Of a stretch of DNA of 64,000 bases, positions 41,398 through 54,135 are shown in pieces. This DNA comes from Escherichia coli (GTDB lineage: Bacteria > Pseudomonadota > Gammaproteobacteria > Enterobacterales > Enterobacteriaceae). How positions within the stretch are numbered: position 1 is the first letter of the stretch; every line of letters begins with the position of its first letter. The stretch is taken from positions 496,001-560,000 of the forward strand of contig CP089930.1 of NCBI GenBank assembly GCA_021307345.1. Direction: 5' to 3'. The notes under the pieces were generated by a model, which saw only the letters and a list, made by a program, of their open reading frames with translations, had not been told where the DNA came from and searched no databases. The position numbers and the translations under genes were made by a program.

Positions 41398-41631
41398 CGT
41401 TTCATCTCCCGGGTCGTTAACTGACTATAATAATAGACGTTCTTTGTTCCTTACTTTGCTAATACGCCCACAAACTCTGTAAATTAATGTATGAATAATC
41501 CGGGCATCATTTCAACGTCGAGTGCGCGAAAGGCTGTTTTGACGCGGACGTTTGGGCTATGCTATGCGGATCTGAAAAACCACCTCAACGCTACATTTGT
41601 AGCCGTATTGAAAACAGGACCACTGGCTGCC

Positions 41632-44214
41632 ATGCAAGAGCAATACCGCCCGGAAGAGATAGAATCCAAAGTACAGCTTCACTGGGATGAGAAGCGCACA
41701 TTTGAAGTAACCGAAGACGAGAGCAAAGAGAAGTATTACTGCCTGTCTATGCTTCCCTATCCTTCTGGTCGACTACACATGGGCCACGTACGTAACTACA
41801 CCATCGGTGACGTGATCGCCCGCTACCAGCGTATGCTGGGCAAAAACGTCCTGCAGCCGATCGGCTGGGACGCGTTTGGTCTGCCTGCGGAAGGCGCTGC
41901 GGTAAAAAACAACACCGCACCGGCACCGTGGACATACGACAACATCGCGTATATGAAAAACCAGCTCAAAATGCTGGGCTTTGGTTATGACTGGAGCCGC
42001 GAGCTGGCAACCTGTACGCCGGAATACTACCGTTGGGAACAGAAATTCTTCACCGAGCTGTATAAAAAAGGCCTGGTATATAAGAAGACTTCTGCGGTCA
42101 ACTGGTGTCCGAACGACCAGACCGTACTGGCGAACGAACAGGTTATCGACGGCTGCTGCTGGCGCTGCGATACCAAAGTTGAACGTAAAGAGATCCCGCA
42201 GTGGTTTATCAAAATCACCGCTTACGCTGACGAACTGCTCAACGATCTGGATAAACTGGATCACTGGCCAGACACCGTTAAAACCATGCAGCGTAACTGG
42301 ATCGGTCGTTCCGAAGGCGTGGAAATCACCTTCAACGTTAACGACTATGACAACACGCTGACCGTTTACACTACCCGCCCGGACACCTTTATGGGTTGTA
42401 CTTATCTGGCGGTAGCGGCGGGTCATCCGCTGGCACAGAAAGCGGCAGAAAATAATCCTGAACTGGCGTCCTTTATCGACGAATGCCGTAACACCAAAGT
42501 TGCCGAAGCTGAAATGGCGACAATGGAGAAAAAAGGTGTCGATACCGGCTTTAAAGCGGTTCACCCATTAACGGGCGAAGAAATTCCGGTTTGGGCAGCA
42601 AACTTCGTATTGATGGAGTACGGCACTGGCGCAGTCATGGCGGTTCCGGGTCACGACCAGCGCGACTACGAGTTTGCCTCTAAATACGGCCTGAACATCA
42701 AGCCGGTTATCCTGGCGGCAGATGGTTCTGAACCGGATCTCTCCCAGCAAGCTCTGACTGAAAAAGGCGTGCTGTTCAACTCTGGTGAGTTCAACGGTCT
42801 TGACCATGAAGCGGCCTTTAACGCCATTGCCGACAAATTGACGGCAATGGGCGTTGGCGAGCGTAAAGTAAACTATCGCCTGCGCGACTGGGGTGTTTCC
42901 CGTCAGCGTTACTGGGGCGCACCGATTCCGATGGTGACGCTGGAGGACGGCACTGTGATGCCTACTCCGGACGACCAGTTGCCGGTGATCCTGCCGGAAG
43001 ATGTGGTAATGGATGGTATTACCAGCCCGATCAAAGCAGATCCTGAGTGGGCGAAAACCACCGTTAATGGTATGCCGGCACTGCGTGAAACCGATACTTT
43101 CGACACCTTTATGGAGTCCTCCTGGTACTATGCGCGCTACACTTGCCCGGAGTACAAAGAGGGTATGCTGGATTCCAAAGCAGCTAACTACTGGCTGCCA
43201 GTGGATATCTACATTGGTGGTATCGAACACGCCATCATGCACCTGCTCTACTTCCGCTTCTTCCACAAACTGATGCGTGATGCAGGCATGGTGAACTCTG
43301 ACGAGCCAGCGAAACAGCTGCTGTGTCAGGGTATGGTGCTGGCAGATGCCTTCTACTATGTAGGCGAAAACGGCGAACGTAACTGGGTTTCCCCGGTTGA
43401 TGCTATCGTTGAGCGCGACGAGAAAGGCCGTATCGTGAAAGCGAAAGACGCGGCAGGCCATGAACTGGTGTATACCGGCATGAGCAAAATGTCCAAGTCG
43501 AAGAACAACGGTATCGACCCGCAGGTGATGGTTGAACGTTACGGCGCGGACACCGTTCGTCTGTTTATGATGTTCGCTTCTCCGGCGGATATGACTCTCG
43601 AATGGCAGGAGTCCGGCGTTGAAGGGGCTAACCGCTTCCTGAAACGTGTCTGGAAACTGGTTTACGAGCACACTGCGAAAGGTGATGTTGCGGCGCTGAA
43701 CGTTGACGCACTGACTGAAGATCAGAAAGCTCTACGTCGTGATGTTCATAAAACTATCGCTAAAGTGACCGATGATATCGGTCGTCGTCAGACCTTCAAC
43801 ACCGCAATTGCGGCGATTATGGAGCTGATGAACAAACTGGCGAAAGCACCGACCGATGGTGAGCAGGATCGCGCTCTGATGCAGGAAGCACTGCTGGCCG
43901 TTGTCCGTATGCTTAACCCGTTCACCCCGCACATCTGCTTCACGCTGTGGCAGGAACTGAAAGGCGAAGGCGATATCGACAACGCGCCGTGGCCGGTTGC
44001 AGACGAGAAAGCGATGGTGGAAGATTCCACGCTGGTGGTGGTGCAGGTTAACGGTAAAGTCCGTGCCAAAATCACCGTTCCGGTAGATGCAACGGAAGAA
44101 CAGGTTCGCGAACGTGCTGGCCAGGAACATCTGGTAGCAAAATATCTTGATGGCGTTACCGTGCGTAAAGTGATTTACGTACCGGGTAAACTCCTCAATC
44201 TGGTCGTTGGCTAA
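41632..44214 (+). CDS. leuS: Leucyl-tRNA synthetase
   Basis: Class I synthetase charging leucine tRNAs, including leuW here. The 860 residues have the HIGH motif variant HMGH (about 49-52), the CP1 editing domain (about 225-415, with the T-rich TTRPDTFMG segment and the [12 protein letters not shown] loop) and KMSKSKN (about 618-625). The ATG at 41632 gives the family start; an in-frame ATG at 41491 would add 47 non-family residues. It starts the leuS-lptE-holA-nadD-cobC operon. Confidence 0.98.
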   Translation: MQEQYRPEEIESKVQLHWDEKRTFEVTEDESKEKYYCLSMLPYPSGRLHMGHVRNYTIGDVIARYQRMLGKNVLQPIGWDAFGLPAEGAAVKNNTAPAPWTYDNIAYMKNQLKMLGFGYDWSRELATCTPEYYRWEQKFFTELYKKGLVYKKTSAVNWCPNDQTVLANEQVIDGCCWRCDTKVERKEIPQWFIKITAYADELLNDLDKLDHWPDTVKTMQRNWIGRSEGVEITFNVNDYDNTLTVYTTRPDTFMGCTYLAVAAGHPLAQKAAENNPELASFIDECRNTKVAEAEMATMEKKGVDTGFKAVHPLTGEEIPVWAANFVLMEYGTGAVMAVPGHDQRDYEFASKYGLNIKPVILAADGSEPDLSQQALTEKGVLFNSGEFNGLDHEAAFNAIADKLTAMGVGERKVNYRLRDWGVSRQRYWGAPIPMVTLEDGTVMPTPDDQLPVILPEDVVMDGITSPIKADPEWAKTTVNGMPALRETDTFDTFMESSWYYARYTCPEYKEGMLDSKAANYWLPVDIYIGGIEHAIMHLLYFRFFHKLMRDAGMVNSDEPAKQLLCQGMVLADAFYYVGENGERNWVSPVDAIVERDEKGRIVKAKDAAGHELVYTGMSKMSKSKNNGIDPQVMVERYGADTVRLFMMFASPADMTLEWQESGVEGANRFLKRVWKLVYEHTAKGDVAALNVDALTEDQKALRRDVHKTIAKVTDDIGRRQTFNTAIAAIMELMNKLAKAPTDGEQDRALMQEALLAVVRMLNPFTPHICFTLWQELKGEGDIDNAPWPVADEKAMVEDSTLVVVQVNGKVRAKITVPVDATEEQVRERAGQEHLVAKYLDGVTVRKVIYVPGKLLNLVVG

Positions 44215-44228
44215 GCGCGGGAGGAAGC

Positions 44229-44807
44229 GTGCGATATCTGGCAACATTGTTGTTATCTCTGGCGGTGTTAATCACCGCCGGGTGTGGCTGGCATCTGCGT
44301 GATACCACGCAGGTTCCTTCCACTATGAAGGTCATGATCCTGGACTCTGGCGACCCGAACGGGCCGTTAAGCCGTGCGGTGCGTAATCAGTTGCGTCTGA
44401 ACGGTGTTGAGTTGCTTGATAAAGAAACCACGCGTAAGGATGTTCCATCCCTGCGTTTGGGTAAAGTGAGCATCGCGAAAGATACCGCCTCGGTATTCCG
44501 TAACGGTCAAACAGCAGAGTATCAGATGATCATGACGGTTAATGCGACCGTGTTGATCCCTGGCCGTGACATCTACCCGATTAGCGCCAAAGTCTTCCGT
44601 TCGTTCTTCGATAACCCGCAAATGGCGTTAGCGAAAGATAATGAGCAAAGCATGATCATTCAAGAGATGTACGACCGTGCTGCCGAACAGCTGATACGTA
44701 AGCTGCCAAGCATCCGCGCTGCGGATATCCGTTCCGACGAAGATACGTCGAAAACAACGGATACTGCAGCAACGCCTGCACGCGTCTCTACTACGCTGGG
44801 TAACTGA
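44229..44807 (+). CDS. lptE: LPS-assembly lipoprotein LptE
   Basis: Outer-membrane lipoprotein that plugs the LptD barrel and guides lipopolysaccharide to the cell surface. It is 192 residues, starting at GTG, with a lipobox ending AGC (Cys19). The C-terminal tail (about 165-185) differs from K-12 and is one residue shorter, in a low-complexity stretch. It lies 14 bases after leuS and overlaps holA by one base. Confidence 0.97.
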   Translation: MRYLATLLLSLAVLITAGCGWHLRDTTQVPSTMKVMILDSGDPNGPLSRAVRNQLRLNGVELLDKETTRKDVPSLRLGKVSIAKDTASVFRNGQTAEYQMIMTVNATVLIPGRDIYPISAKVFRSFFDNPQMALAKDNEQSMIIQEMYDRAAEQLIRKLPSIRAADIRSDEDTSKTTDTAATPARVSTTLGN

Positions 44808-45838
44808 TGATTCGGTTGTACCCGGAACAACTCCGCGCGCAGCTCAATGAAGGGCTGCGCGCGGCGTATCTTTTGCTTGGTAACGATCCTCTGTTGTTGC
44901 AGGAAAGCCAGGACGCTGTTCGTCAGGTAGCTGCAGCACAAGGATTTGCAGAACACCACACTTTTTCCATTGATCCCAACACCGACTGGAATGCGATATT
45001 TTCGCTATGCCAGGCCATGAGCCTGTTCGCCAGTCGACAAACGCTATTGCTGCTGTTACCAGAAAACGGACCAAATGCGGCGATCAATGACCAACTTCTG
45101 ACACTGACCGGACTGCTGCATGACGATTTGCTGCTGATCGTGCGCGGCAATAAATTAAGCAAAGCGCAGGAAAATGCTGCCTGGTTTACTGCTCTTGCTA
45201 ATCGAAGCGTGCAGGTAACCTGTCAGACACCGGAGCAGGCTCAGCTTCCTCGCTGGGTTGCTGCGCGTGCAAAACAGCTCAACTTAGAACTGGATGACGC
45301 TGCAAATCAGATGCTCTGCTATTGTTATGAAGGTAACCTGCTGGCGCTGGCACAGGCGCTGGAGCGTTTATCGCTTCTCTGGCCGGACGGCAAACTGACA
45401 TTACCGCGCGTTGAGCAGGCAGTGAATGATGCCGCGCATTTCACCCCTTTTCATTGGGTCGATGCTTTGTTGATGGGCAAAAGCAAGCGCGCATTGCACA
45501 TTCTTCAGCAACTGCGTCTGGAAGGCAGCGAGCCGGTTATTTTGTTGCGCACATTACAACGTGAACTGTTGTTACTGGTTAATTTGAAACGTCAGTCTGC
45601 CCATATGCCGCTACGCGCGTTGTTTGATAAGCATCGCGTTTGGCAGAACCGGCGGGGCATGATGGGCGAGGCATTAAATCGCTTAAGCCAGCCGCAGTTA
45701 CGTCAGGCCGTGCAACTTCTGACACGAACGGAACTCACCCTCAAACAAGATTACGGCCAGTCGGTGTGGGCAGATCTGGAGGGATTATCTCTTCTGTTGT
45801 GCCATAAACCACTGGCAGACGTATTTATCGATGGTTGA
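44807..45838 (+). CDS. holA: DNA polymerase III subunit delta HolA
   Basis: Wrench subunit of the clamp loader that opens the beta sliding clamp. It has 343 residues with the AAA+-like clamp-loader fold; the beta-interacting Leu/Phe pair lies in the [10 protein letters not shown] segment (about 68-77). It is coupled to lptE by a one-base overlap and is followed by nadD after one base. Confidence 0.97.
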   Translation: MIRLYPEQLRAQLNEGLRAAYLLLGNDPLLLQESQDAVRQVAAAQGFAEHHTFSIDPNTDWNAIFSLCQAMSLFASRQTLLLLLPENGPNAAINDQLLTLTGLLHDDLLLIVRGNKLSKAQENAAWFTALANRSVQVTCQTPEQAQLPRWVAARAKQLNLELDDAANQMLCYCYEGNLLALAQALERLSLLWPDGKLTLPRVEQAVNDAAHFTPFHWVDALLMGKSKRALHILQQLRLEGSEPVILLRTLQRELLLLVNLKRQSAHMPLRALFDKHRVWQNRRGMMGEALNRLSQPQLRQAVQLLTRTELTLKQDYGQSVWADLEGLSLLLCHKPLADVFIDG

Positions 45839-45839
45839 T

Positions 45840-46481
45840 ATGAAATCTTTACAGGCTCTGTTTGGCGGCACCTTCGATCCGGTGCACTATGGTCATCTTA
45901 AACCCGTGGAAACTCTGGCGAATCTGATTGGTCTGACGCAAGTGACTATCATCCCTAACAATGTTCCTCCGCATCGTCCACAGCCGGAAGCAAACAGCGC
46001 GCAGCGAAAACACATGCTTGAACTGGCTATTGCCGACAAACCACTGTTTACCCTTGATGAACGTGAGTTAAAGCGCAATGCCCCCTCTTACACTGCGCAA
46101 ACACTCAAAGAGTGGCGACAGGAACAAGGTGACGATGTGCCACTGGCGTTTATTATTGGTCAGGATTCACTGCTGACTTTTCCCACCTGGTACGAATACG
46201 AAACAATTCTCGACAATGCGCATTTAATTGTCTGTCGGCGTCCCGGTTACCCGCTTGAAATGGCGCAACCACAATACCAGCAGTGGCTGGAAGATCATTT
46301 GACGCATAATCCAGAAGATCTGCACCTTCAGTCTGCCGGTAAAATTTACCTCGCTGAAACGCCGTGGTTTAACATCTCGGCGACCATCATCCGCGAACGC
46401 TTGCAAAACGGCGAATCATGTGAAGATTTGTTACCGGAATCGGTATTGACCTACATTAACCAACAAGGCTTGTATCGCTGA
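45840..46481 (+). CDS. nadD: Nicotinate-mononucleotide adenylyltransferase NadD
   Basis: Essential enzyme joining NaMN and ATP to form deamido-NAD. The 213 residues contain the nucleotidyltransferase motifs [11 protein letters not shown] (about 8-18) and [10 protein letters not shown]. The ATG at 45840 lies one base beyond the holA stop; an earlier in-frame start at 45831 would overlap holA. Confidence 0.97.
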   Translation: MKSLQALFGGTFDPVHYGHLKPVETLANLIGLTQVTIIPNNVPPHRPQPEANSAQRKHMLELAIADKPLFTLDERELKRNAPSYTAQTLKEWRQEQGDDVPLAFIIGQDSLLTFPTWYEYETILDNAHLIVCRRPGYPLEMAQPQYQQWLEDHLTHNPEDLHLQSAGKIYLAETPWFNISATIIRERLQNGESCEDLLPESVLTYINQQGLYR

Positions 46482-46504
46482 TACCTGTCATCACGGAGGG
46501 AATG

Positions 46505-47116
46505 ATGCGACTGTGGTTAATTCGTCACGGCGAAACGCAGGCAAATGTCGATGGATTGTACAGCGGTCATGCGCCGACGCCACTGACTGCACGCGGTATC
46601 GAGCAAGCTCAAAGCCTGAATACCCTGTTGCGTGATGTTCCCTTCGATATGGTTTTATGTAGTGAGCTGGAACGCGCGCAGCATACCGCGCGGCTGGTTC
46701 TCAGTGACCGCCAGCTCCCTGTACAAACCGTCCCTGAGCTTAATGAAATGTTTTTTGGTGACTGGGAGATGCGGCATCATCGCGATTTGATGCAAGAAGA
46801 TGCCGAAAACTATAGCGCATGGTGCAATGACTGGCAGTATGCCGTCCCAACTAACGGCGAAGGTTTTCAGGCGTTTTCGCAACGGGTAGAAAGGTTTATT
46901 GCCGGATTTGTTGAATATCAGCACCACAAAAATATATTAGTCATCAGCCATCAGGGCGTGTTGAGTCTGTTAATTGCACGCTTACTTGGTATGCCAGCCG
47001 GGGCGATGTGGCATTTTCGTGTAGACCAGGGCTGCTGGAGCGCCATTGAAATCAATGACGCATTCGCAACTCTACGTGTCCTCAATAGCCGTGCTATATG
47101 GCACAGGGATGCATGA
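46505..47116 (+). CDS. cobC: Phosphohistidine phosphatase-family CobC (alpha-ribazole phosphatase-like)
   Basis: Histidine phosphatase superfamily protein, annotated as adenosylcobalamin/alpha-ribazole phosphatase. The 203 residues have the catalytic RHGETQAN loop (His8) and a later SHQGV histidine. Two adjacent ATGs exist; the second (46505) is better spaced from GGAGGG and gives the family start. The last residues (after SRAI) differ from K-12, and the protein is among the most divergent here. It ends the leuS operon. Confidence 0.92.
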   Translation: MRLWLIRHGETQANVDGLYSGHAPTPLTARGIEQAQSLNTLLRDVPFDMVLCSELERAQHTARLVLSDRQLPVQTVPELNEMFFGDWEMRHHRDLMQEDAENYSAWCNDWQYAVPTNGEGFQAFSQRVERFIAGFVEYQHHKNILVISHQGVLSLLIARLLGMPAGAMWHFRVDQGCWSAIEINDAFATLRVLNSRAIWHRDA

Positions 47117-47694
<578 letters not shown>

Positions 47695-47697
47695 TGT

Positions 47698-48165
47698 GTG
47701 AAGCTGCAACTTGTGGCCGTGGGAACGAAAATGCCGGACTGGGTACAAACCGGTTTTACCGAGTACCTGCGTCGTTTTCCGAAAGATATGCCTTTTGAGC
47801 TGATTGAAATTCCGGCCGGGAAACGCGGCAAGAACGCGGACATCAAGCGCATACTCGACAAAGAGGGTGAGCAGATGCTGGCAGCCGCAGGCAAAAACCG
47901 CATTGTCACCCTCGACATTCCAGGCAAGCCCTGGGACACACCGCAGTTAGCCGCTGAACTGGAACGATGGAAGCTTGATGGCCGCGACGTCAGCCTGCTT
48001 ATTGGCGGGCCTGAAGGGTTATCACCTGCCTGTAAAGCAGCGGCAGAACAAAGCTGGTCGCTTTCCGCGCTGACCCTCCCCCATCCGCTGGTTCGCGTAC
48101 TGGTCGCAGAGAGTCTGTACCGGGCGTGGAGCATTACCACCAACCATCCTTATCACCGTGAGTGA
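47698..48165 (+). CDS. rlmH: 23S rRNA pseudouridine-1915 N3-methyltransferase RlmH
   Basis: SPOUT-class methyltransferase acting on the 70S ribosome at helix 69. The 155 residues show the trefoil-knot SAM loop ([12 protein letters not shown]) and C-terminal SLYRAWSI. Start codon is GTG. It lies between rsfS and mrdA in one operon. Confidence 0.97.
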
Positions 48166-48195
48166 TAAGAAAGCTTTGAGTAGAAAACGCAGCGG

Positions 48196-50097
48196 ATGAA
48201 ACTACAGAACTCTTTTCGCGACTATACGGCAGAGTCCGCACTGTTTGTGCGCCGGGCTCTGGTCGCCTTTTTGGGAATTTTGCTGCTGACCGGCGTGCTT
48301 ATCGCCAACCTGTATAATCTGCAAATTGTTCGTTTTACCGATTATCAGACCCGTTCTAATGAAAACCGCATCAAACTGGTGCCTATCGCCCCCAGTCGCG
48401 GCATTATCTACGATCGTAACGGCATCCCTCTGGCACTCAACCGCACTATCTATCAGGTAGAGATGATGCCGGAGAAAGTCGATAACGTGCAGCAAACGCT
48501 GGACGCTTTGCGCAGCGTGGTCGATCTGACCGATGATGATATCGCTGCATTCAGAAAAGAGCGCGCACGTTCACACCGTTTCACCTCGATTCCAGTGAAA
48601 ACTAACCTGACTGAAGTACAGGTGGCGCGCTTTGCCGTCAATCAGTACCGTTTTCCGGGTGTCGAAGTTAAAGGCTATAAACGCCGTTACTATCCTTACG
48701 GTTCGGCGCTGACCCACGTCATCGGCTATGTGTCGAAAATCAACGATAAAGATGTCGAACGCCTGAATAATGACGGCAAACTAGCCAATTATGCGGCAAC
48801 GCATGATATCGGTAAGCTAGGCATTGAGCGTTACTATGAAGATGTGTTGCACGGTCAGACCGGTTATGAAGAGGTTGAAGTTAACAACCGTGGTCGCGTC
48901 ATCCGCCAGTTAAAAGAAGTACCGCCACAAGCCGGGCACGATATTTACCTGACGATAGATCTCAAACTCCAGCAGTATATTGAAACACTACTGGCAGGCA
49001 GCCGCGCGGCTGTGGTAGTCACCGATCCGCGCACAGGTGGTGTGCTGGCGCTGGTTTCCACGCCAAGCTATGACCCAAACTTGTTTGTTGACGGTATATC
49101 CAGCAAAGATTATTCCGCATTGCTGAACGACCCGAACACACCGCTGGTGAACCGAGCCACGCAGGGGGTTTATCCACCGGCGTCTACGGTTAAACCTTAT
49201 GTAGCAGTTTCAGCATTAAGTGCTGGGGTGATCACGCGCAATACTACGCTGTTTGACCCAGGCTGGTGGCAGCTGCCTGGTTCGGAAAAACGTTACCGTG
49301 ACTGGAAAAAATGGGGTCACGGACGCCTGAATGTCACAAGATCGCTGGAAGAATCTGCGGATACCTTCTTCTATCAAGTGGCCTACGATATGGGGATCGA
49401 TCGTCTTTCCGAATGGATGGGTAAATTCGGTTATGGCCATTACACCGGTATCGACCTGGCAGAAGAACGTTCCGGCAACATGCCTACCCGCGAATGGAAA
49501 CAGAAACGCTTTAAAAAACCGTGGTATCAGGGTGACACCATTCCGGTCGGTATCGGTCAGGGTTACTGGACAGCGACCCCAATCCAGATGAGTAAGGCAC
49601 TGATGATCCTGATTAATGACGGTGTCGTGAAAGTTCCGCATTTGCTGATGAGCACCGCCGAAGACGGCAAACAGGTGCCATGGGTACAACCGCATGAACC
49701 GCCAGTTGGCGATATTCATTCCGGTTACTGGGAGCTGGCGAAAGACGGTATGTACGGGGTTGCTAACCGCCCTAACGGTACGGCGCATAAATACTTTGCC
49801 AGCGCACCGTACAAAATTGCGGCGAAATCTGGTACGGCTCAGGTATTCGGTCTGAAAGCGAACGAAACCTATAATGCGCACAAAATTGCTGAGCGTCTGC
49901 GTGACCACAAATTAATGACCGCCTTTGCGCCGTATAACAATCCGCAAGTGGCTGTCGCCATGATTCTGGAGAACGGCGGCGCGGGTCCGGCGGTCGGTAC
50001 GCTGATGCGCCAGATCCTCGACCACATTATGCTGGGCGATAACAACACCGATCTGCCTGCGGAAAACCCAGCGGTTACCGCAGCGGAGGACCATTAA
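48196..50097 (+). CDS. mrdA: Penicillin-binding protein 2 (MrdA)
   Basis: Peptidoglycan transpeptidase of the elongasome, required for rod shape, and the target of mecillinam. The 633 residues comprise a short cytoplasmic tail, one transmembrane helix (about 22-42), the dimerisation/pedestal domain and the transpeptidase with SxxK (Ser330 in PPASTVKP), SAD (SxN-type, EESADTFFY) and KSGTAQ (about 544). It overlaps in function with RodA, encoded 2 bases later. Confidence 0.98.
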   Translation: MKLQNSFRDYTAESALFVRRALVAFLGILLLTGVLIANLYNLQIVRFTDYQTRSNENRIKLVPIAPSRGIIYDRNGIPLALNRTIYQVEMMPEKVDNVQQTLDALRSVVDLTDDDIAAFRKERARSHRFTSIPVKTNLTEVQVARFAVNQYRFPGVEVKGYKRRYYPYGSALTHVIGYVSKINDKDVERLNNDGKLANYAATHDIGKLGIERYYEDVLHGQTGYEEVEVNNRGRVIRQLKEVPPQAGHDIYLTIDLKLQQYIETLLAGSRAAVVVTDPRTGGVLALVSTPSYDPNLFVDGISSKDYSALLNDPNTPLVNRATQGVYPPASTVKPYVAVSALSAGVITRNTTLFDPGWWQLPGSEKRYRDWKKWGHGRLNVTRSLEESADTFFYQVAYDMGIDRLSEWMGKFGYGHYTGIDLAEERSGNMPTREWKQKRFKKPWYQGDTIPVGIGQGYWTATPIQMSKALMILINDGVVKVPHLLMSTAEDGKQVPWVQPHEPPVGDIHSGYWELAKDGMYGVANRPNGTAHKYFASAPYKIAAKSGTAQVFGLKANETYNAHKIAERLRDHKLMTAFAPYNNPQVAVAMILENGGAGPAVGTLMRQILDHIMLGDNNTDLPAENPAVTAAEDH

Positions 50098-50099
50098 TC

Positions 50100-51212
50100 A
50101 TGACGGATAATCCGAATAAAAAAACATTCTGGGATAAAGTCCATCTTGATCCCACGATGCTGCTGATTTTACTGGCATTGCTGGTCTACAGTGCTCTGGT
50201 AATCTGGAGTGCCAGCGGCCAGGATATCGGCATGATGGAGCGTAAAATCGGTCAGATCGCAATGGGTCTGGTCATTATGGTGGTAATGGCGCAAATCCCT
50301 CCGCGCGTTTATGAGGGCTGGGCGCCCTATCTCTATATCATCTGTATTATTTTGCTGGTAGCAGTAGATGCCTTTGGCGCCATCTCCAAAGGTGCTCAAC
50401 GCTGGCTGGATCTCGGTATCGTTCGTTTCCAGCCGTCGGAAATTGCCAAAATAGCTGTGCCGCTGATGGTGGCACGCTTTATCAACCGCGACGTTTGTCC
50501 TCCGTCGTTAAAAAATACCGCCATCGCCCTGGTGCTGATATTTATGCCCACGCTGCTGGTCGCAGCGCAGCCTGACCTGGGGACGTCAATTCTCGTTGCG
50601 CTTTCCGGTCTGTTCGTACTGTTCCTCTCTGGCCTTAGCTGGCGCCTGATCGGCGTTGCAGTGGTGCTGGTAGCAGCGTTCATTCCGATTCTGTGGTTCT
50701 TCCTGATGCATGATTACCAGCGCCAGCGCGTAATGATGCTCCTCGACCCAGAATCAGACCCTCTTGGCGCGGGCTATCACATTATTCAGTCTAAAATAGC
50801 TATTGGCTCCGGCGGATTACGCGGCAAAGGCTGGCTGCACGGCACTCAGTCACAGCTTGAATTTCTGCCCGAACGCCATACCGACTTTATCTTCGCAGTA
50901 CTGGCAGAAGAACTGGGATTAGTGGGTATTTTGATTCTGCTCGCTCTCTATATTCTGCTAATTATGCGCGGACTGTGGATAGCCGCCAGAGCGCAAACCA
51001 CCTTTGGTCGCGTCATGGCTGGCGGTTTAATGCTGATATTATTCGTTTATGTCTTCGTAAATATTGGTATGGTAAGCGGTATTCTGCCGGTTGTAGGGGT
51101 TCCGCTCCCACTGGTCAGTTATGGAGGATCGGCGCTAATTGTGCTGATGGCTGGGTTTGGGATTGTAATGTCAATCCACACCCACAGGAAAATGTTGTCG
51201 AAAAGCGTGTAA
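50100..51212 (+). CDS. mrdB: Peptidoglycan glycosyltransferase RodA (MrdB)
   Basis: SEDS-family polymerase that makes glycan strands in complex with PBP2. The 370 residues form about ten membrane helices, with the conserved large periplasmic loop containing the catalytic Asp in the [17 protein letters not shown] segment (about 258-275). It follows mrdA after 2 bases and precedes rlpA by 10. Confidence 0.97.
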   Translation: MTDNPNKKTFWDKVHLDPTMLLILLALLVYSALVIWSASGQDIGMMERKIGQIAMGLVIMVVMAQIPPRVYEGWAPYLYIICIILLVAVDAFGAISKGAQRWLDLGIVRFQPSEIAKIAVPLMVARFINRDVCPPSLKNTAIALVLIFMPTLLVAAQPDLGTSILVALSGLFVLFLSGLSWRLIGVAVVLVAAFIPILWFFLMHDYQRQRVMMLLDPESDPLGAGYHIIQSKIAIGSGGLRGKGWLHGTQSQLEFLPERHTDFIFAVLAEELGLVGILILLALYILLIMRGLWIAARAQTTFGRVMAGGLMLILFVYVFVNIGMVSGILPVVGVPLPLVSYGGSALIVLMAGFGIVMSIHTHRKMLSKSV

Positions 51213-51222
51213 GAGGTGCGCA

Positions 51223-52311
51223 ATGCGTAAGCAGTGGCTCGTGATCTGCATCGCGGCAGGAATGCTCGCGGCATGTACAAGCGATGATGGTCAGCAACAG
51301 ACGGTAAGTGTACCGCAGCCTGCGGTATGTAACGGCCCAATAGTTGAGATTGGCGGGGCAGAACCGCGTTTCGAACCACTGAACGCGACAGCGAATCAGG
51401 ATTACCAGCGCGATGGCAAAAGCTACAAAATCGTGCAGGATCCCTCACGCTTTAGTCAGGCTGGCCTGGCGGCTATTTATGATGCCGAACCGGGCAGCAA
51501 TCTGACGGCCTCAGGTGAAGCGTTCGATCCGATGCAGCTAACAGCGGCACATCCGACGCTGCCGATCCCCAGCTACGCGCGAATCACGAACCTGGCTAAT
51601 GGTCGGATGATTGTGGTGCGCATTAACGATCGTGGTCCCTACGGCAACGATCGCGTAATTTCACTTTCCCGCGCGGCAGCCGACCGTCTTAACACCTCGA
51701 ACAACACCAAAGTTCGTATCGATCCGATTATCGTCGCCCAGGATGGTTCTCTTTCTGGTCCAGGCATGGCTTGTACCACTGTCGCCAAACAGACTTATGC
51801 CCTGCCAGCGCCCCCCGACTTAAGCGGCGGAGCGGGAACAAATTCAGTATCTGGCCCGCAGGGTGATATTCTTCCGGTCAGCAATTCGACGCTGAAAAGT
51901 GAAGATCCGACCGGCGCGCCTGTCACCAGCAGCGGTTTCCTCGGCGCACCAACCACCTTAGCGCCTGGTGTACTGGAAGGCAGTGAACCGACGCCGACAC
52001 CACAGCCAGTGGTCACAGCACCGGCTTCAACGCCTGCAACAACACCTGCAATGGTGACACCGCAAGCTGCTTCGCAAAATGCCAGCGGTAACTTTATGGT
52101 GCAAGTCGGTGCTGTTAGCGATCAGGCTCGCGCTCAACAGTATCAACAGCAGTTAGGACAGAAGTTCGGCGTCCCCGGTCGAGTGACCCAAAACGGCGCA
52201 GTCTGGCGGATCCAGCTTGGCCCATTTGCCAGCAAAGCCGAAGCCAGTACCTTGCAGCAACGTTTACAAACCGAAGCCCAATTACAGTCATTTATTACCA
52301 CCGCGCAATAG
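51223..52311 (+). CDS. rlpA: Septal-ring lipoprotein RlpA
   Basis: Outer-membrane lipoprotein located at the division site; it is a lytic transglycosylase in Pseudomonas, with activity not clear in E. coli. The 362 residues have a lipobox ending LAAC (Cys18), a double-psi barrel (about 78-170, with GEAFDP and INDRGPYGNDR), a Pro/Thr/Ala-rich linker and a C-terminal SPOR domain (about 285-362) that binds denuded glycan. Confidence 0.96.
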   Translation: MRKQWLVICIAAGMLAACTSDDGQQQTVSVPQPAVCNGPIVEIGGAEPRFEPLNATANQDYQRDGKSYKIVQDPSRFSQAGLAAIYDAEPGSNLTASGEAFDPMQLTAAHPTLPIPSYARITNLANGRMIVVRINDRGPYGNDRVISLSRAAADRLNTSNNTKVRIDPIIVAQDGSLSGPGMACTTVAKQTYALPAPPDLSGGAGTNSVSGPQGDILPVSNSTLKSEDPTGAPVTSSGFLGAPTTLAPGVLEGSEPTPTPQPVVTAPASTPATTPAMVTPQAASQNASGNFMVQVGAVSDQARAQQYQQQLGQKFGVPGRVTQNGAVWRIQLGPFASKAEASTLQQRLQTEAQLQSFITTAQ

Positions 52312-52450
52312 CGTAAAGCAGGCAACTGAAGTGTCAATTTCTGTAAATGACGTTAACAAAGTCACGCGGAAAGTCAGATGCCTGTCGGTAGTGCATTTGC
52401 TATAGTAGGGCACTTTTTTTAATTCCATCACGGATGTCGTAGTTCAGACC

Positions 52451-53662
52451 ATGAATACCATTTCTTCCGCTCGTATCATGAAGCGCCTGGCGCTCACCAC
52501 GGCTCTTTGCACAGCCTTTATCTCTGCTGCACATGCCGATGACCTGAATATCAAAACTATGATCCCGGGTGTACCGCAGATCGACGCGGAGTCCTACATC
52601 CTGATCGACTATAACTCCGGCAAAGTGCTCGCCGAACAGAACGCAGATGTCCGCCGCGATCCTGCCAGCCTGACCAAAATGATGACCAGCTACGTTATCG
52701 GCCAGGCAATGAAAGCCGGTAAATTTAAAGAAACTGATTTAGTGACCATCGGCAACGACGCCTGGGCTACCGGTAACCCGGTGTTTAAAGGTTCTTCGCT
52801 GATGTTCCTCAAACCTGGTATGCAGGTTCCAGTTTCGCAGCTTATCCGTGGTATTAACCTGCAATCCGGTAACGATGCTTGTGTTGCTATGGCAGACTTT
52901 GCCGCCGGTAGTCAGGATGCTTTTGTTGGCCTGATGAACAGCTACGTTAACGCGCTGGGTCTGAAAAATACCCATTTCCAGACCGTACACGGTCTCGACG
53001 CTGACGGTCAGTACAGCTCTGCACGAGATATGGCGCTGATCGGTCAGGCGCTGATTCGTGACGTGCCAAATGAATACTCTATCTATAAAGAGAAAGAGTT
53101 CACCTTTAACGGTATTCGTCAGCTCAACCGTAACGGCCTGCTGTGGGATAACAGCCTGAATGTTGACGGTATCAAAACCGGTCATACTGACAAGGCAGGT
53201 TACAACCTTGTTGCTTCCGCGACAGAAGGTCAGATGCGTCTGATCTCCGCAGTCATGGGCGGACGCACTTTCAAAGGCCGTGAAGCCGAAAGTAAAAAAC
53301 TGCTGACCTGGGGCTTCCGTTTCTTCGAAACCGTTAACCCGCTGAAAGTAGGCAAAGAGTTCGCCTCTGAACCGGTTTGGTTTGGTGATTCTGATCGCGC
53401 TTCGTTAGGTGTTGATAAAGACGTTTACCTGACCATCCCACGTGGCCGCATGAAAGACCTGAAAGCCAGCTACGTGCTGAACAGCAGTGAGCTTCATGCG
53501 CCGCTGCAAAAGAATCAGGTCGTTGGTACTATTAACTTCCAGCTTGACGGTAAAACCATTGAGCAACGTCCGCTGGTGGTGTTGCAGGAAATCCCGGAAG
53601 GCAACTTCTTCGGCAAAATCATTGATTACATTAAATTAATGTTCCATCACTGGTTTGGTTAA
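52451..53662 (+). CDS. dacA: D-alanyl-D-alanine carboxypeptidase DacA (PBP5)
   Basis: Main DD-carboxypeptidase that trims pentapeptides. It has 403 residues: signal peptide (about 1-29, ending AAHA), SxxK in ASLTK, SxN in SGNDA, KTG in [14 protein letters not shown], a C-terminal beta domain and a terminal amphipathic membrane anchor ([16 protein letters not shown]). It is separated from rlpA by 139 bases that likely carry its own promoter. Confidence 0.98.
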   Translation: MNTISSARIMKRLALTTALCTAFISAAHADDLNIKTMIPGVPQIDAESYILIDYNSGKVLAEQNADVRRDPASLTKMMTSYVIGQAMKAGKFKETDLVTIGNDAWATGNPVFKGSSLMFLKPGMQVPVSQLIRGINLQSGNDACVAMADFAAGSQDAFVGLMNSYVNALGLKNTHFQTVHGLDADGQYSSARDMALIGQALIRDVPNEYSIYKEKEFTFNGIRQLNRNGLLWDNSLNVDGIKTGHTDKAGYNLVASATEGQMRLISAVMGGRTFKGREAESKKLLTWGFRFFETVNPLKVGKEFASEPVWFGDSDRASLGVDKDVYLTIPRGRMKDLKASYVLNSSELHAPLQKNQVVGTINFQLDGKTIEQRPLVVLQEIPEGNFFGKIIDYIKLMFHHWFG

Positions 53663-53716
53663 AAATTGAACACTTGAAAGTGTGATTTCCGCCCCCATAT
53701 ACTAAGCATCAGTAAA

Positions 53717-53740
53717 AACTCCCGCCTTCTGGCGGGAGTT
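53717..53740 (+). terminator. Terminator of dacA
   Basis: Perfect 10-base stem AACTCCCGCC and GGCGGGAGTT with a TTCT loop, followed by TGCTATTT. Confidence 0.8.
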
Positions 53741-53770
53741 GCTATTTAATTACGTTACGCCGGAGCTGAC

Positions 53771-54034
53771 ATGAAAACCAAACTTAACGAACTGCTTGAA
53801 TTCCCTACTCCTTTTACTTACAAAGTTATGGGGCAGGCGTTACCTGAGCTGGTTGATCAGGTGGTTGAAGTGGTACAGCGCCATGCGCCAGGTGACTACA
53901 CCCCAACGGTAAAACCAAGCAGCAAAGGCAACTACCACTCGGTATCTATCACTATCAACGCCACTCATATCGAGCAGGTTGAAACACTGTATGAAGAACT
54001 GGGCAAAATCGATATTGTCCGCATGGTTCTGTAA
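53771..54034 (+). CDS. ybeD: DUF493 protein YbeD
   Basis: Conserved 87-residue protein with an ACT-like alpha/beta fold; function unknown, often linked to lipoate metabolism by position before lipB. It is expressed from its own start with a CCGGAG ribosome site, 108 bases after dacA. Confidence 0.95.
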
Positions 54035-54135
54035 CTCGCTTTACCATTACCCGGCCTCCTGGTCGGGTAACTCCCCTCCCTCCTCTGTGATATACTTTTT
54101 CTCCACTTTTACTCATTCTCCACGGAGATGCCGTT

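Noticed and set aside
41491-41631. 47-residue N-terminal extension of leuS
   Set aside because: Not family-like, and it would cover the likely promoter and leader; the ATG at 41632 gives the known protein.
42568-43671. 367-codon minus-strand frame antisense to leuS
   Set aside because: A shadow of leuS; no ribosome site or family resemblance.
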